From Turnera subulata (Eukaryota; Streptophyta; Magnoliopsida; Malpighiales; Passifloraceae), in the NCBI GenBank assembly GCA_028386065.3, contig JAKUCV010001843.1, forward strand, positions 101,548 to 165,547: 64,000 bases of DNA. The letters run 5' to 3'. Below are positions 1 through 11,607 of this stretch, piece after piece; the first letter of the stretch is position 1, and the number at the start of each line of letters is the position of its first letter. Position numbers and translations under genes: made by a program. The notes under the pieces are model-generated. The model was not told the DNA's origin, did no database searches, and saw nothing but the letters and a program-made list of their open reading frames with translations.

Positions 1-3000
1 GTAGTATGACCTTGTTTTGTTCTTTCTTTATTTCTTACTTATGAATAAGTTAATTGTATGGAATTTTCGGGGTGCCGGAGGCAGGGAGTTTGCTAGGTGC
101 TTTCGGGATCTTTGTTCTCAGCATCATCCGGAGGTGGTGTTTTTGTTTGAAGTACGGATTTTTGGAGAGCGGGCTGGTCGAGTGTCTATGCAGTTTGGTT
201 TTGATTCGGCAGTCCGTATGGATCCTGTGGGTTTCTCAGGGGGCATTTGGGTCTTGTGGAAGAGCAATGTTGTTCAGTTAAGGCAGTGGGGTTCTCATTT
301 GCAGTGTTTGACCTTTCGATTTGATTTGGCCCGTGGGGGCTATTGGTTTGGTTTGGCGGTGTATGGTAATCCTAATCCTACCATCCGTGCTCGTTTATGG
401 GATCATCTTCTTAACTTGCCAATCCTTTTCGGGAGCCCTTGGGTGTTGCTCGATGATTTCAATGACTATGCTAGCCCAGCGGATACTGTTGGGGGTCTTT
501 TTTCCGCAGCCCTGTCTAGGGTGTTCGTATGGACCTTGGTTTTTCTGGTCCGGCTTTTACCTGGGTTCACACGGTGGATGGTGTGGTCACTATGCGTACC
601 AGGTTAGATAGAGCAGTTGCAACTATAGAGTGGCGGTCTTTATTTCCTGATGCCTTGGTTCTCCATCTTCCCCGCATTCATTCAGATCATCATCCTCTAT
701 TGCTAGTGCCCTTTTGTTTTGAGGCTGCATGGTTGTCTCACCATTCTTATGGTCCATTAGTCCGCTCGTCTGGGGTTCATCAACCAGCACAATTTGAATC
801 TTCATTGAAACAGATTCGCAAGGTGTCACTCACTTTCAACAAGACTGTTTTTGGCAATATTTTCTGTAGAAAACGGTGGTTACTGGGCCGTATTGTTGGG
901 ATTCAACGTTCTTTATCTGTGCATCAGAGTTCCTCGTTGTTGCAGCTGGAGAGGGAGTTGCAGCAGGAGTACAAATTGGTGCTTCAGTAGGAGGAAGTGC
1001 TTTGGTTTCAAAAATCACGAGAACAGCGGATAACTCAAGGGGATCGGTGTACCCGTTTCTACCATTTATCCACTCTTCACCGGCGGAAGAGAAATAAAGT
1101 TGAGAGTTTGAAAATTGGAGGTGAGTGGTCTGTGGATGTTATGGCTATTCAGCAAGAAGTGCTTGGTTTTTACCGGGATCAGTTTGGTTCCTCTGATGGT
1201 GTTGTCGATCCCCCTTCTTCCTTATTTCACCGTTCTGTTTTGTCTCTTGTGCAAAAGATTCGGTTATAGGAGCGAGTTAGCTCTGAAGAGGTGTGGGAGG
1301 CGTTATGATGGATGGGAAATTACAAAGCTCCGGGTCTGAATGGGTTTCAACCTTTATTCTTCAAGCACTTTTGGGATGTTTTGGGGCCTTTGACCTACGC
1401 TTGGCTGAGACCTTGGTTGTGCTGATTCCCAAGAAAGATGTACTTGAAACGGTGGTGGATTTTCGTCCAATCAGTCTCTGTAACGTTCCTTATAAAGTTC
1501 TCGCTAAGGTCTTGTTGAACCGTATCCGGCCTATGTTGGATTCTATTATTAGTCCTTTTCAAGGGAGTTTCCTCCCGGGTCGTAGTACCCGTGATAATAT
1601 TGTTATTGCCCAGGAGTTGTTGCATACCATGCGCCGTTCTTCTAGTAGTAGAGGGGCAATGACAATTAAGTTGGATCTTGCCAAGGCTTATGATCGTGTG
1701 AATTGGGTATTTTTACAGAACTCTTTGGAATTTTTTGGCTTTCCCCCTTCTATTGTGACATTGATTATGTATTGTGTAAGCTCAGCTTCCTTTGAGGTTT
1801 TGTGAAATGGGGAGTGCCTTCCTTCCTTCCTAGGACAGCGGGGACTTCGTTAGGGGGATCCATTATCACCGTACTTGTTTGTTATTTGCATGGAACGGTT
1901 GTCTCTTCTTATTGAGCAACGCGTTCGTGAGGGCTTGTGGCGGCCTGTGCGCGCCTCCTCTACAAGACCTGTGTTTTCACACATGTTATTTGCAGATGAT
2001 GTCTTGCTATTTGCGGAGGCAAGCTTATCATAGGCTTCTATTATACGGTCCACTATGGCTGAGTTCTGTGGGTTTTCTGGTATGTTGATCAATGCTACTA
2101 AGTCCTAGCTTTTTGTTGCCTAATGTCTCTCCAGTTTTGGCTGCTCAACTATCAGCTTTGTTGGGCATGCCTTTGGTACCGGATTTGGGGAGGTATTTAG
2201 AGGTCTCAATGTTGCATGGTCGTGTGTCACAACACACTTATCAGTATGTGGTTGATGGTTTACACCGCCTTCTGTCGGCTTGGCAGGCGAAGCATCTTAC
2301 TCTTGTTGGTCGTTTGACGCTTATACAGTCTACTCTGACCTCTTTTCTGTTGTATACTATGTAGTCTGCTTGGTTACCTTCTAGTATTTGTGATGCCATT
2401 GACCGTGTGGCTAGAAACTTTCTTTGGTCTAAGAGTGAGGTTGGTGGGATTCACTTGGTTTCTTGGGATATTGTGATTAAGCCCAAATCATTGGGTGGGT
2501 TGGGTATTCGCCAGGCCCGATTGAATAATTTGGCACTTTTGGGCAAAGTGGGGTTGTCTTCATTGGGTTCTATTGACAAGCCTTGGTGTAGGCTGTTACA
2601 GGCCAAGTATCTTGGTCGTGAATCATTGTTCGCTCATTCCCCTCCAGCCTCGGCTTCCCCATTTTGGAGGGGAGTTTGTCGCAACATTGTAGCTTTGAAG
2701 AATGGGTTTCGGTGGAGGGTCGGTTCTGGCAACTTGATTTCCTTGTGTCGGGATCTTTGGGTGGGGGATGCAGTTTTGGCTAGTGTGGCTACTGATATCC
2801 CGCCTGGTTTGGAGTCAATGGTTGTCTTTGATATTATTTTTAATTGTGATTAGGATTGCTCCATGTTGCAGGATATTTTACCATCAGGTATTCTCGCCGA
2901 GATTCATGCAATTCCTTTATCTCAGTTTCAGTTGCTAGCGGATGCTATTTTTTGGGCACACTCGTCTGATGGGGTTTATTCTGCTCGCTCTGCTTATATG

Positions 3001-4073
3001 TGGCTCTCGCGGGACTATGGCTTGGCTGCTTCTCCAGCTTTGGTGTTGGATTGGGCGTGGGTTTGGAGGTTTCCTTTGCCGGCCAAGCTCATTACTTTTG
3101 TGTGGTTAGTTAGTTGGCAGCGGCTGTTGACTGTTGCAAGGCGTGTGCTCCTTGGGATGGCCGAGTCAACTATTTATGCCCGTTGTGGTTCAGTTGATGA
3201 AGACTTGGATCATCTTTTCCGTCACTGTCCTCATTCTTGGGTAGTATGGTGTCCATTACTTAGTTCTGCAGATGTTGTTCTGTTTTTAAATTCTCCCTTT
3301 TCAGCTTGGTTTGATGGTTGTGCTCATGGTGTTGTTGGTGGGGTGGGGGCTGGTCTTTTTGTAGTTCTGTGTTGGAGGATTTGGTGTGCTAGAAATGGTG
3401 CAGTGTTTGATGCTGTGGTTGCTTACCCGCCTGTGTTACTTGCCTCGGCGAGACGGTTAGCTGGTGAATATTCTACTGCTTGGGCACGAGCTGCTTTGGG
3501 GCCTCGTCGGTCTGGTTCACGTTTGGTGGTGTGGGTACGTCTGGACCTAGGCTGGCTGAAGGTTAATGTTGATGGGAGTTCTTTGGGGAATCCAGGTGTG
3601 TCGGGTGCAGGTGGTGTTCTTCATAATCATCTTGGTAGTTGGTGTGGGGGGTTCTCGTGTTGTTTGGGGGTTACTACTATTATGGTGGCCGAACTATAGG
3701 CTGTTCGTCAAGGTTTAATCTTGGCCTGGGAGCGGGGCTATCGCCGGGTGGTGATCGAGTCTGATTCGTTAGAGCTGATTCGCTTGGTGCAGTCTCTCCC
3801 GTCTTCCTCTCATCCTTATTATGCCCTGCTGGTAGATATTGCAGAACTCCGGACACGGGATTGGGAGTGTGGTTTTCTTCATGTGTTGAGGGAGGGTAAT
3901 TTTTGTGCTGATTTCTTAGCTAAGCATGGGGCGAGGCAGCCCGATCGCTTGATTCTTTGGGATGGCCCTCCACCGGGTCTGCAGCATCAATTATGAGCGG
4001 ATGTTGCTGGTGTCGCTTCATGCGTCCCTAGTTTCCTATTATTGTATTTTTTCTTTCCGTTGTACAAAAAAAT
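1..4073 (+). mobile_element. LINE-1: decayed plant L1-type non-LTR retrotransposon (5' part outside window)
   Basis: This stretch carries the remains of one L1-type ORF2 in sense order: AP-type endonuclease, reverse transcriptase, zinc-binding zf-RVT region and RNase H. Its 3' end is placed near a short A-run at about 4065-4073, just after the RNase H stop at 3996 and a short 3' UTR. ORF1 is not seen and should lie left of the window. Multiple frameshifts and stops make it inactive. The G/T-rich codon bias differs from LINE-2, so the two are distinct lineages. No target-site duplication can be tested because the 5' end is missing. Confidence 0.85.
41..3996 (+). pseudogene. LINE-1 ORF2 remnant (endonuclease, RT, zf-RVT, RNase H)
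   Basis: The reading frame begins at the ATG at 41, where MNKLIVWNFRGAGG matches the start of plant L1 endonucleases. The endonuclease continues to about 720, with one frame change near 510-530; its C-terminal SDHHP motif is intact at about 685-700, but the usual GDFN motif reads DDFN. RT sequence runs from about 1400 to 2400: the first catalytic Asp lies in KLDLAKAYD (about 1669) and the second motif is FADD (1989-2000). A zf-RVT-like Cys/His stretch lies around 3170-3250. RNase H spans about 3540-3996, with NVDGSS, VIESD and CADFLAKHG supplying the acidic residues. A TAG near 3700 interrupts RNase H, and further stops occur at 2362-2364 and 2851-2853. In living copies the protein nicks DNA and copies the RNA by target-primed reverse transcription; this copy cannot. 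Confidence 0.85.
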
Positions 4074-4219
4074 AAGTTCTTGTGACTTGCTCCGTGCATG
4101 ATGGGTAAATGCGGGTCGGTAGATTCAATTTATTAACCTTACAGATTTAAAGCTTTTTTCCCTTTATTAACATCTTATCATGTGAACTGTGGGAGTTAAC
4201 ATTCGCTAACTAGTTAAAA
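4074..4219. other. Short host remnant between LINE-1 and LINE-2
   Basis: The segment at about 4130-4218 (centred on CCCTTTATTAAC and CTAGTTAAAA) matches 21600-21700, where the same host sequence continues uninterrupted. The match resumes right of LINE-2 at about 9427. This places LINE-2 inside one copy of a duplicated intergenic unit. No gene is seen here. Confidence 0.6.
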
Positions 4220-4349
4220 CGAGAGCTACTCTCTCCTCTTTCTCTCTCTAAAATTTTCTCAAGAAATTTAGTTCTTTCAACGAATTTTCTCGGGGAAATC
4301 AGGTCCATTGTTCGTACCATTCCTTGTTCTTCATCTTCCACCATCCATC

Positions 4350-5657
4350 ATGGCCACCAATGAAGTCTTACCATCTTCACCAATTCTGGACTCTCCGGTC
4401 CTGCCTCTGCAATTGCTAATTTGGGGGCTAGGGTTAATATGGATAAACAAATCAATTTGGGGGTTCCTTCAGCTATTCTTCCACCTACACTTCCTAAGGT
4501 CTCCTCTTCTTCTCATTCGTGGGCAAGTGTAGCCAAGGGTCCGCCTCTCCATCCCTTGCAGTTTGTTAAGCCTATCTATACTGCGGACTCCAATATCATC
4601 CAAATTCCTATTGATTTGCTTGAGCTAGGACATAAGAAGTACTCATGTTGTCTCATTGGTCAATTCATGGGTAAACCTCCAAAGCTTAATTCAAGTTATG
4701 GCTGTGAAGTTATGGGGAAAACAAGGCCCTGTTTCTGTTGCGCATTATAAGGAGGGACTTTATCGCTTCCAGTATCCCACAGATTCCTCACTATCTCGAG
4801 CTCTTCATGGTGGCCCTTGGCACATTGGAGGTATTCCTCTCTTTCTTCGTAAATGGGATGTCAATATTAAGCCAATTGATTTTTCTGCATCTGTCATTCT
4901 TTTTTGGGAGCAATTGAAGCATGTTCCATTTGAGTTGATGACTAATGAAGGGTTGAGTTACTTAGCAAGCGCAATTGGTAAATCATTACACATGAACCAG
5001 GACTGTTCTAAGCTTTTTTCCTCTGATCGTGTCACTGTTTGTATTGATGTTGATTATTCTAAACCATTGCTTGATTAACTTGCTATTGCACTTGCTGGTT
5101 GTACCTGTATAATTGAGATCTCTTATTCCTGGAAGCCTATATGTTGTGACCTGTGTCACAAGTGGGGACATCATCATCTAGCATGCTCCACTAAGCAGCC
5201 CTCTATGCAATGGATTCCAAAAGTAGCTACTGCTGATTCTATGAAGCTTGTTGAATAGTCTCTAAATGACAGTAATTCGATTCCTCCTATCATTTTTGAT
5301 TGTGCCACGACAAGTGACAGTAATATCCCACAACCAGTGACTAATGTTAGTGGTAATAGCCCTCCAAAGGCTATTTCTGAGGTTCCTGTTGCTGTCGCTG
5401 TTTATTCCATCCCTTCTACCAGTCATCCTAATCTTGTGACGAATGCTCCTGTTGTTCTTACTGCTACTTCCTCTGATTCGGGTGTGATGAATGTTAATCC
5501 CAGTCCCAAAAAGTCGCGAAAAGCTGCTGCTGGTGTTCATGAGATCACTCAACAACTTAAGCCTCCCAAGCGTGGACGGGGTAAGGGTAATGCCAAGATA
5601 AAGGTTTCTCAGAATCCTCCATCTGAGGCAAGTGTCCCTCTCTATTCACCTCCCTAA
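4350..5657 (+). pseudogene. LINE-2 ORF1 (DUF4283 RNA-binding protein with CCHC knuckle), interrupted
   Basis: The ORF1 product would bind the LINE RNA. The probable start is the ATG at 4350. The DUF4283 core is readable at about 4640-4900 (LWGKQGPVSV, GGPWHIGG, LFLRKWD), followed by the acidic/hydrophobic stretch to 5078. A TAA there separates it from a zinc knuckle at about 5139-5185, where the CX2CX4HX4C spacing is intact (CDLCHKWGHHHLAC). The C-terminal tail to 5657 is Ser/Pro/Lys-rich and low in complexity. Frame changes occur near 4440-4470 and 4680, plus at least two stops. The order is typical of plant L1 ORF1. Confidence 0.75.
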
Positions 5658-5662
5658 CGAAA

Positions 5663-8600
5663 TGGTTCCTCTGGAATGTATGGGGATTGAACGATCCCTT
5701 TAAACGTACATCGTTACTGCAGCATATTCTTTCTTATTCAGTAGATCTTGTATGTTTGGTAGAGACCAAAATTCAAGTTGATAATGCTCCGGAGATTAGG
5801 AAGCATTTTCTTCCGGATTGGAATTTTGCCCACAATTATAGTTTCGCCAGACTTGGGCGTATCTGGCTACTATGGTCTGATCGATTGGATGTGACTGTCT
5901 TAGCTACTACAAATCAACTTATTCATTGCTCAGTATGTTACCTTCGTGATCAGCTCAAATGCTATGCAACATTTGTCTATGGAGCGAATTCTGGAAGGGA
6001 TAGAGCTTCATCTTTATATCCTAGCATTAGTAGATCTGCGGCTGCTGTTGGTAATTCCCCTTGGTGCTTGCTGGGCGATTTTAACATAATCCTTAATGCA
6101 TCTGAATCTACTTCTTCCACTACCCATCTCTCTTCGGAAATGGATGACTTTACCAACTGTTTATCGGCTCATGGGCTCTTTGACCATTCATATACTGGCT
6201 CTTTCTTTACCTGGTCTAACCGGCAGCCCATAAATCCAATTCTTAGGAAGTTAGACAGATTCCTAGTCAATGCCTCCTGGTTCTCTCTTTTTCCCAATAA
6301 TACTGTTGATTTCCCACCACCGGGAATATCAGACCATTGTCCTTTCTTACTTACTACTTCAGTTGCTGCTTTTCAAGATCCAAAACCATTCAAGTTCTAT
6401 AATCATTGGGCCACACACCCTGATTTTCTTACCACATTGGCCTCTATCTGGAGCATGCAGGTTTCAGGTTTTGCAATATTTAGGCTTTGGCAAAAACTCA
6501 AATTGCTTAAACCAGCTCTTAAAAAGCTTCATAAAAAAAATACAGTGATCTCTCCTCCTGCATTACTCTTCTAGAATAGGAGCTCCTTTCTGTTCAACAG
6601 CAAATCTTTGCTGGAGACCTGCATGTTAATTTTTTATCCACTGAACAGTGTATCATTTCCAACTTGACTGATTTGAGACTTGCTGAGGAGTCATTTTTGC
6701 GCCAGAAATCCCGTATCAATTGGCTATCTAGCAGGGATCTCAATACCTGTTTCTTTCACAACATAGTTCTTGCAAGAAAGGCCAAAAACACTATACGAAC
6801 TCTTCTTACTCCATCCGGAGCCTTACTTACAGAGCCAAGACAAATAGAGCATGCTATTGTTCAATTTTATACGGATTTCCTAGGGCAAGCTAATAATTCT
6901 ATTTCTAGTGGCTCTGTTTCATACTTTAAAAGCTTGCTTCATCATACAGTTTTTGCAAATCAAAGCTCCATGCTCATTGCTGCAATAACAGAGGCTGAAA
7001 TAAAATCAGCCATGTTTTCTCTTGGGAGTAGCAAAGCCCCAGCCTAGACGGGTTTACTGCTGAATTTTTCAAATCAGCCTGGTCCATTGTTGGCAATGAT
7101 GTTATCCAAGCTATCCAGGAATTTTCCACTCTGGAAAAATGTTTACAGGCCTGAATTCTACCATTATTAGCCTGATCCCAAAGGTTCCCAATGCATAAAA
7201 AGTGACTGATTTTAGGCCAATAGCATGCTGCACTACTTTGTATAAGTGCATTTCCAAGATATTAGCCAATCGATTGCAGAAGTGTCTCCCTGATCTTATT
7301 AGTCACAATCAATTGGCATTCATATCAGGAAGGAGGATTGTAGATAATGTTCTACTTGCTCACGAAGTAGTTCACAATTATCATCGTGCTGGAATTTCTA
7401 AACACTACACTCTAAAGATCAATCTCATGAAAGCATTTGATTCTGTGAGCTGGAATTTTCTTCTAAATGTTCTTGAAGCTATGGAATTTCCTGCTAAATT
7501 CATTGATTGGCTGAAGGTATGCTTCTCTACTGCAAAATTTTCAGTTTCAATAAATGGCTCACTTTGTGGCTTCTTTGGCAGTGGTAAAGGGATGAGGCAG
7601 GGGGATCCTCTTTCCCCTTACCTCTTTGTCCTCTTGATGGAGATACTTTCTTGTCTTCTCAACAAGGCAGCTGCTGATAACATACTTCCCTACCATCCTC
7701 GATGCAAGGAAATTGCACTTACTCATTTATGTTTCGCCAAAGATCTAATGATCTTCTCAAATGGTAGTCTCTCCTTTGCCTCTGCTGTAACACAAATTTT
7801 GCAGCACTTTTATTTGTTATTTGGCCTTCAATTCAATCCAACGAAGTGTGAGGTGTTTATTTCTGGAGTTTCTGACAGTCACAGGGATCAGTTCTTGCAA
7901 TTGTGTGGCTTTAAACAGGGTAATCTACCTGTTCGGTATCTTGGAGTGCCTCTTGTATCAGGAAAATTATCATACCAGCATTGCAAAACTTTGGTGGACA
8001 AAATCTTAACGCGAATCACCCATTGGAGTGCAAGATTTTTATCATTCGCTGGTAAGCTTCAGCTGGTAATTTCTGTCTTGTTTAGTATCCAGAATTACTG
8101 GGCCAATATTTTCATTTTGCCCTCTCGGATTCTCAAAGAAATTGAGCATCTTTGTGCTACTTTCCTTTGGGACCCTAACTCTTCTAATGCTCGTAAGACA
8201 AAGGTCTCTTGGTCTGATCTCTCTTTGCCAAAACAAGAAGGGGGTCTTGGTATCAAACAACTCAAGTCTTGGAATTCCGCTTGTATTGCTCGCAATTTAT
8301 GGAATCTACTATTAAAGGCCGGTTCTCTTTGGGAGGCTTGGATACATGCCTATTATATCAAACAACATAGCTTATGGAGTATAGAAGTACCTGCTGATTG
8401 CTCCTGGAGTTTCAGGGAAATATTGAATTTACGCAAACACTTCTCCAATGGGTTTTCACATGTTATTGGTTATGGATGTAATACCTTGTTTTAGTGGGAC
8501 TCCTGGCTACCTCGCGGATCACTAAGCTCTTTGGTGCGACCAAGTACTATTGCCAATGCTAAGATTCCCCTCTATGCTAAGGTGAGTCATGTTATTTCTA

Positions 8601-9265
8601 ATGGCTCATGGTCTTGGCCAATATCACGATCATCTATTCTGGCACAAATTGTATTAGAAGCTGCTTGTATAACTCCATCTGCACACTCAGATATCATTCA
8701 CTAGTCACTCTCTCCCTCAGGCCAATTTACAGTGAAAAGTGCATGGGAGTTAATTCGAGTAAAATGCAGCAAAGTCGATTGGTATAAACTTCTTTGGTCT
8801 ACCGGGCATATACCTAAGCACAGCTTCGTCGCATGGCTAGCCATCCTTAATTGATTAGCAACCCGTGTTAGACTGCAACATTGGGGGACCATATCCATTA
8901 CTACTTGCTTATTTTGTTCTCGTGTTGCTGAAAGCCGGGATCACCTCTTTTTTAGTTGTCCTTACTCTGCAGCCATATGGTCTGGTTTACTGTCCCTTTG
9001 CTCAATTTCTAAGGTGGTTGGTGATTGGTCACCTGAATTTCATTGGGCAAAATATCACTTGCAAAAGAAGAGCATTAAATCCATGATACTTCGTGTTGGT
9101 TGGAATGCGTGTATATATCATATATGGCGGGAACGCAATAGAAGACATTTCACAGGCTGTTCACGCTTAACTGATAGTATTCTTTCTGCTGTTTGCACTA
9201 ATATGAAGCTAAGATTCCAAGGGCTGACACACTTGAAGCCTCGTCCACTTTCAGATGAATTATAA
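5663..9265 (+). pseudogene. LINE-2 ORF2 (endonuclease, RT, zf-RVT), catalytically dead
   Basis: The frame opens right after ORF1 with WFLWNVWGLND at 5663, a typical endonuclease start. Endonuclease motifs include LVETKIQ, LGDFNII (about 6074) and ISDHCPF (about 6325-6350). RT is the long open stretch 7202-8494, with FRPIACC, AFISGRRIVDN, RQGDPLSPYLF and GLQFNPTK readable. Two catalytic aspartates are replaced: the first motif reads INLMKAFD where D is expected in place of N, and the second reads FAKD instead of FADD. The zf-RVT Cys/His motif is readable at about 8900-8990. Stops or frame changes near 6572, 7045, 7200, 8492 and 8703 split the frame. The protein ends at 9265 without an RNase H domain. 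Confidence 0.85.
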
Positions 9266-9425
9266 ATTTTATGTACATTCTAGGGAATTCATTTCTCTTG
9301 ATTGACTTGTCTTGTAAATACTGTATAGCAGTTGTCCTGTCTTGTACAAGTTGTTAGGATCTTCCTAACCAGATTTGCAATAGAAAAGTTTGATTTGATC
9401 TTCAAAAAAAAGAAAAAAAGAAAAA

Positions 9426-10078
9426 TCCTTTCTAGTTAAGAAAAAAAAAGAAGAAACCTCATACTCAAAAGAAATCTATGGAAAACCTCTCCATTTATCC
9501 TTATATATTAGGTCTTCTTGGCCAAATACCTATCTGTTCTAAAATCCGTCTGTAACTCCCAAAATATAGAATTGATTTCTAGTTTTTCTTCAATTAATAA
9601 AAAAATAATAAAAATAATAAATTAATTAATTAAAGTATTTTTAAGCTATTTTTTTCCTTCCTCTAAAATCTTAAATTGTCTATTTATTTTATGACGTTCA
9701 AACATATCCAAGCCAACTTTTTTTTCTTTTCTGTTATTGGTTTTCTTTTATAACTATATTTTTTATGAATAAATTACTATGAATGTCATTGTTACCGTCA
9801 GAAAAAATAATTAATTTTTACCATGCTCTAATCTACCAAGGATAAATATTTTATCTCTACACCTAGCATATTCATCTCTTTGGCAATTTATCTTCCATAA
9901 TTCCATTTGTCTTAATCTTAATATCATCCTCCTATATCTAACCTCTATTTGATTTTACTCTTTTAAATTAATCAAATCCATTTGTTTTTATCCTCTCATT
10001 TTCAACTATAAATACTCCTTCCTTCGTTTGTGTTTCTACCTTAGCCTCTCACTATAAACTTCATTATCTTCTCATTCC
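9426..10078. other. AT-rich intergenic DNA, duplicated copy A
   Basis: No gene is seen. The stretch 9427-9780 matches 21680-22030, and 9764-9995 matches 63284-63500 (shared GAATGTCATTGTTACC, ATAATTC and ATCATC blocks). It is therefore one paralogous copy of the intergenic unit that was duplicated with the AAA-ATPase genes. Confidence 0.65.
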
Positions 10079-10239
10079 TGAAGAGAATGAATACCAGGAT
10101 ACCGAAACTAGGTATACTTGATGTATATATATATATATTGCAATAGTATACCGAAGTCCTATTAGTACAAGAGTTCTATCTACTAGTACAGATGAGAACA
10201 CTAACTATATTGCTAACTAAAACTAACAAAACCTTATCA
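10079..10239 (-). repeat. Candidate copia 3' LTR (161 bp)
   Basis: The segment starts with TG (TGAAGAGAATG) and ends with CA (CCTTATCA) on the plus strand. It is adjacent to the polypurine-like tract at about 10246-10262 that lies just after the RNase H coding end. The short length is ordinary for plant copia elements. The partner LTR is missing, so the limits cannot be verified by comparison. The ORF stop at 10237 just overlaps it. Confidence 0.5.
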
Positions 10240-11106
10240 GCTATTACTCCCCCTCAATTTGAGGGTGGTTGAGCAAACCAAGCTCAAATTGGAACGTAAC
10301 AACAGAAAATTAGAGGTACTAAGAGACTTGGTGAAAATATCTTCCATCTGCTTTGTGGAATCAACATGAAGTACTTGAATCTGCCCTTTTTGAACGCGCT
10401 CCTGGATGAAGTGGAGGTCTATTTCCAACTGTTTATTCCTCTGATGTTGGACGAGATTGTTAGCCACGAAGGTAACAGACATGTTATCACAGTGAATTGC
10501 GATAGGTTGAACTGGTGGACAACAAAGCTCATAAAGCAAACTGTGCAACCAAATTACATCTGCAACAACACTGGCAAGTGCGCGATATTCGGATTCCGCA
10601 CTACCGCGAGATACAGTAGGTTGTTTCTTTACCGACCAGGAAACAAGATTTCCTCCAGGGAAAACACAAAAACCTGTTGTAGAACGCCTTGTATCTAAGC
10701 AACCTGCCTTCTTTACCGACCAGGAAACAAGATTTCCTCCAGGGAAAACACAAAAACCTGTTGTAGAACGCCTTGTATCTAAGCAACCTGCCCAATCGGA
10801 GTCACTGTAAGCAACCAAGGTCCAAAATGTTGTCGGGCGAATAAGAAAACCGTGTGACTTGGTACCCACAAGATAACGAAGAATCCATTTGACAGCCTTC
10901 CAATGTTCCGTGGTGGGTGCATGCATGAACTGGCATACAGAATTGACTGCACAACTGATATCTGGCCTCGTGAAAGTCAAATACTGCAGTGCACCAACAA
11001 TAGTACGATATAAACGTTGATCATCAGCAATAAGAGCCACGCCCTGATAGAGACAAAGGGCGAGTTTGGCCTGCATAGGAGTAGACGCCGACTTCAGGTC
11101 GTGCAA
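10237..11106 (-). pseudogene. Copia polyprotein C-terminal part (RT end and RNase H)
   Basis: This is an open stretch of about 289 codons separated from the rest of pol by the solo LTR. Motifs are TFTRPDISCAVN at the RT/connection end, VAYSDSDWAGC with the first RNase H aspartate, the Glu of SAESEYRAL, HCDNMS with a further Asp, and KQLEIDLHFI near the end. This fits copia RNase H, which removes the RNA strand during reverse transcription. It is anomalous in carrying an in-frame 28-codon duplication across the first RNase H motif (10625-10792). The N-terminal end lies at the LTR insertion, so it is a fragment. Confidence 0.85.
10625..10792 (-). repeat. Exact 84-bp tandem duplication inside copia RNase H
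   Basis: Two adjacent identical 84-bp units occupy 10625-10708 and 10709-10792. They encode AGCLDTRRSTTGFCVF and the following residues twice, in frame. The length is a multiple of three, so the frame survives. The absence of differences between units indicates a duplication younger than most of the element's decay. Confidence 0.95.
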
Positions 11107-11441
11107 ATCATGTAACAGCCCGGGTGAAAATTTTGGATTTTTACCGGGACTATAAAAATCTTTTTACCGTGATTTACCGTTGAATTAATCTTGGGTAATT
11201 AATTCAAGGTAAATCGAGCGTTGTTTTTTGAAACCGAGGGTTTTCCCGCGCTCGAGATTTTTCTTTGGATTTTTCGGGCCTAAGTCGGTATTTTTTTAGG
11301 GTCCCGGAATTCTACCAGAAAATAACTAAGGGGGTATCGATTATTTTCTGGTCCGGACCGGACTCGCTTCATAATGCAGACAAGCTGCATTATTGAAGTT
11401 CACACGCCGCACAGTGATTTCATCGGTTTATAAAGAGGAAG

Positions 11442-11607
11442 AGGAGAAGAAAAAGAAAAAGAGAGAAAAAGAAAAAGAGAGGAAAAGAAAAAAAAGAAAA
11501 AAAAGAAAAAAAAGAAAAAAAAGAGAAAGAAAAGAAAAAAAAAGGAATTACTGAAAAACGAAAAAATAGAAAAAAAGAAAGGAAAAAAAAGAAAAAAAAG
11601 AAAAAAA
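11442..11607 (+). repeat. Long purine-only-rich tract in family B LTR
   Basis: About 165 nt consist almost entirely of A and G in GAAA/GAAAA-type units with only a few pyrimidines. The equivalent tract is present in the other family B LTR at about 34220-34400, so it is a family feature. It lies directly upstream of the GC-rich leader. The open reading frames across it on the minus strand (Phe/Ser-rich) are by-products of the composition. Confidence 0.85.

Larger units (their letters stand above)
4220..9425 (+). mobile_element. LINE-2: full-length but decayed L1-type retrotransposon without RNase H
   Basis: The element has ORF1 (DUF4283 and CCHC knuckle), ORF2 (endonuclease, RT, zf-RVT) and an A-rich tail at about 9404-9425. 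Its left edge is set by comparison with the undisturbed homologous host sequence at 21600-21700. A possible imperfect target-site duplication, CTAGTTAA, occurs at 4210-4217 and again just after the tail at about 9433-9440. Unlike LINE-1 and LINE-3, the coding region ends directly after the zf-RVT region with no RNase H. Stops and catalytic substitutions show it is dead. Confidence 0.82.
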
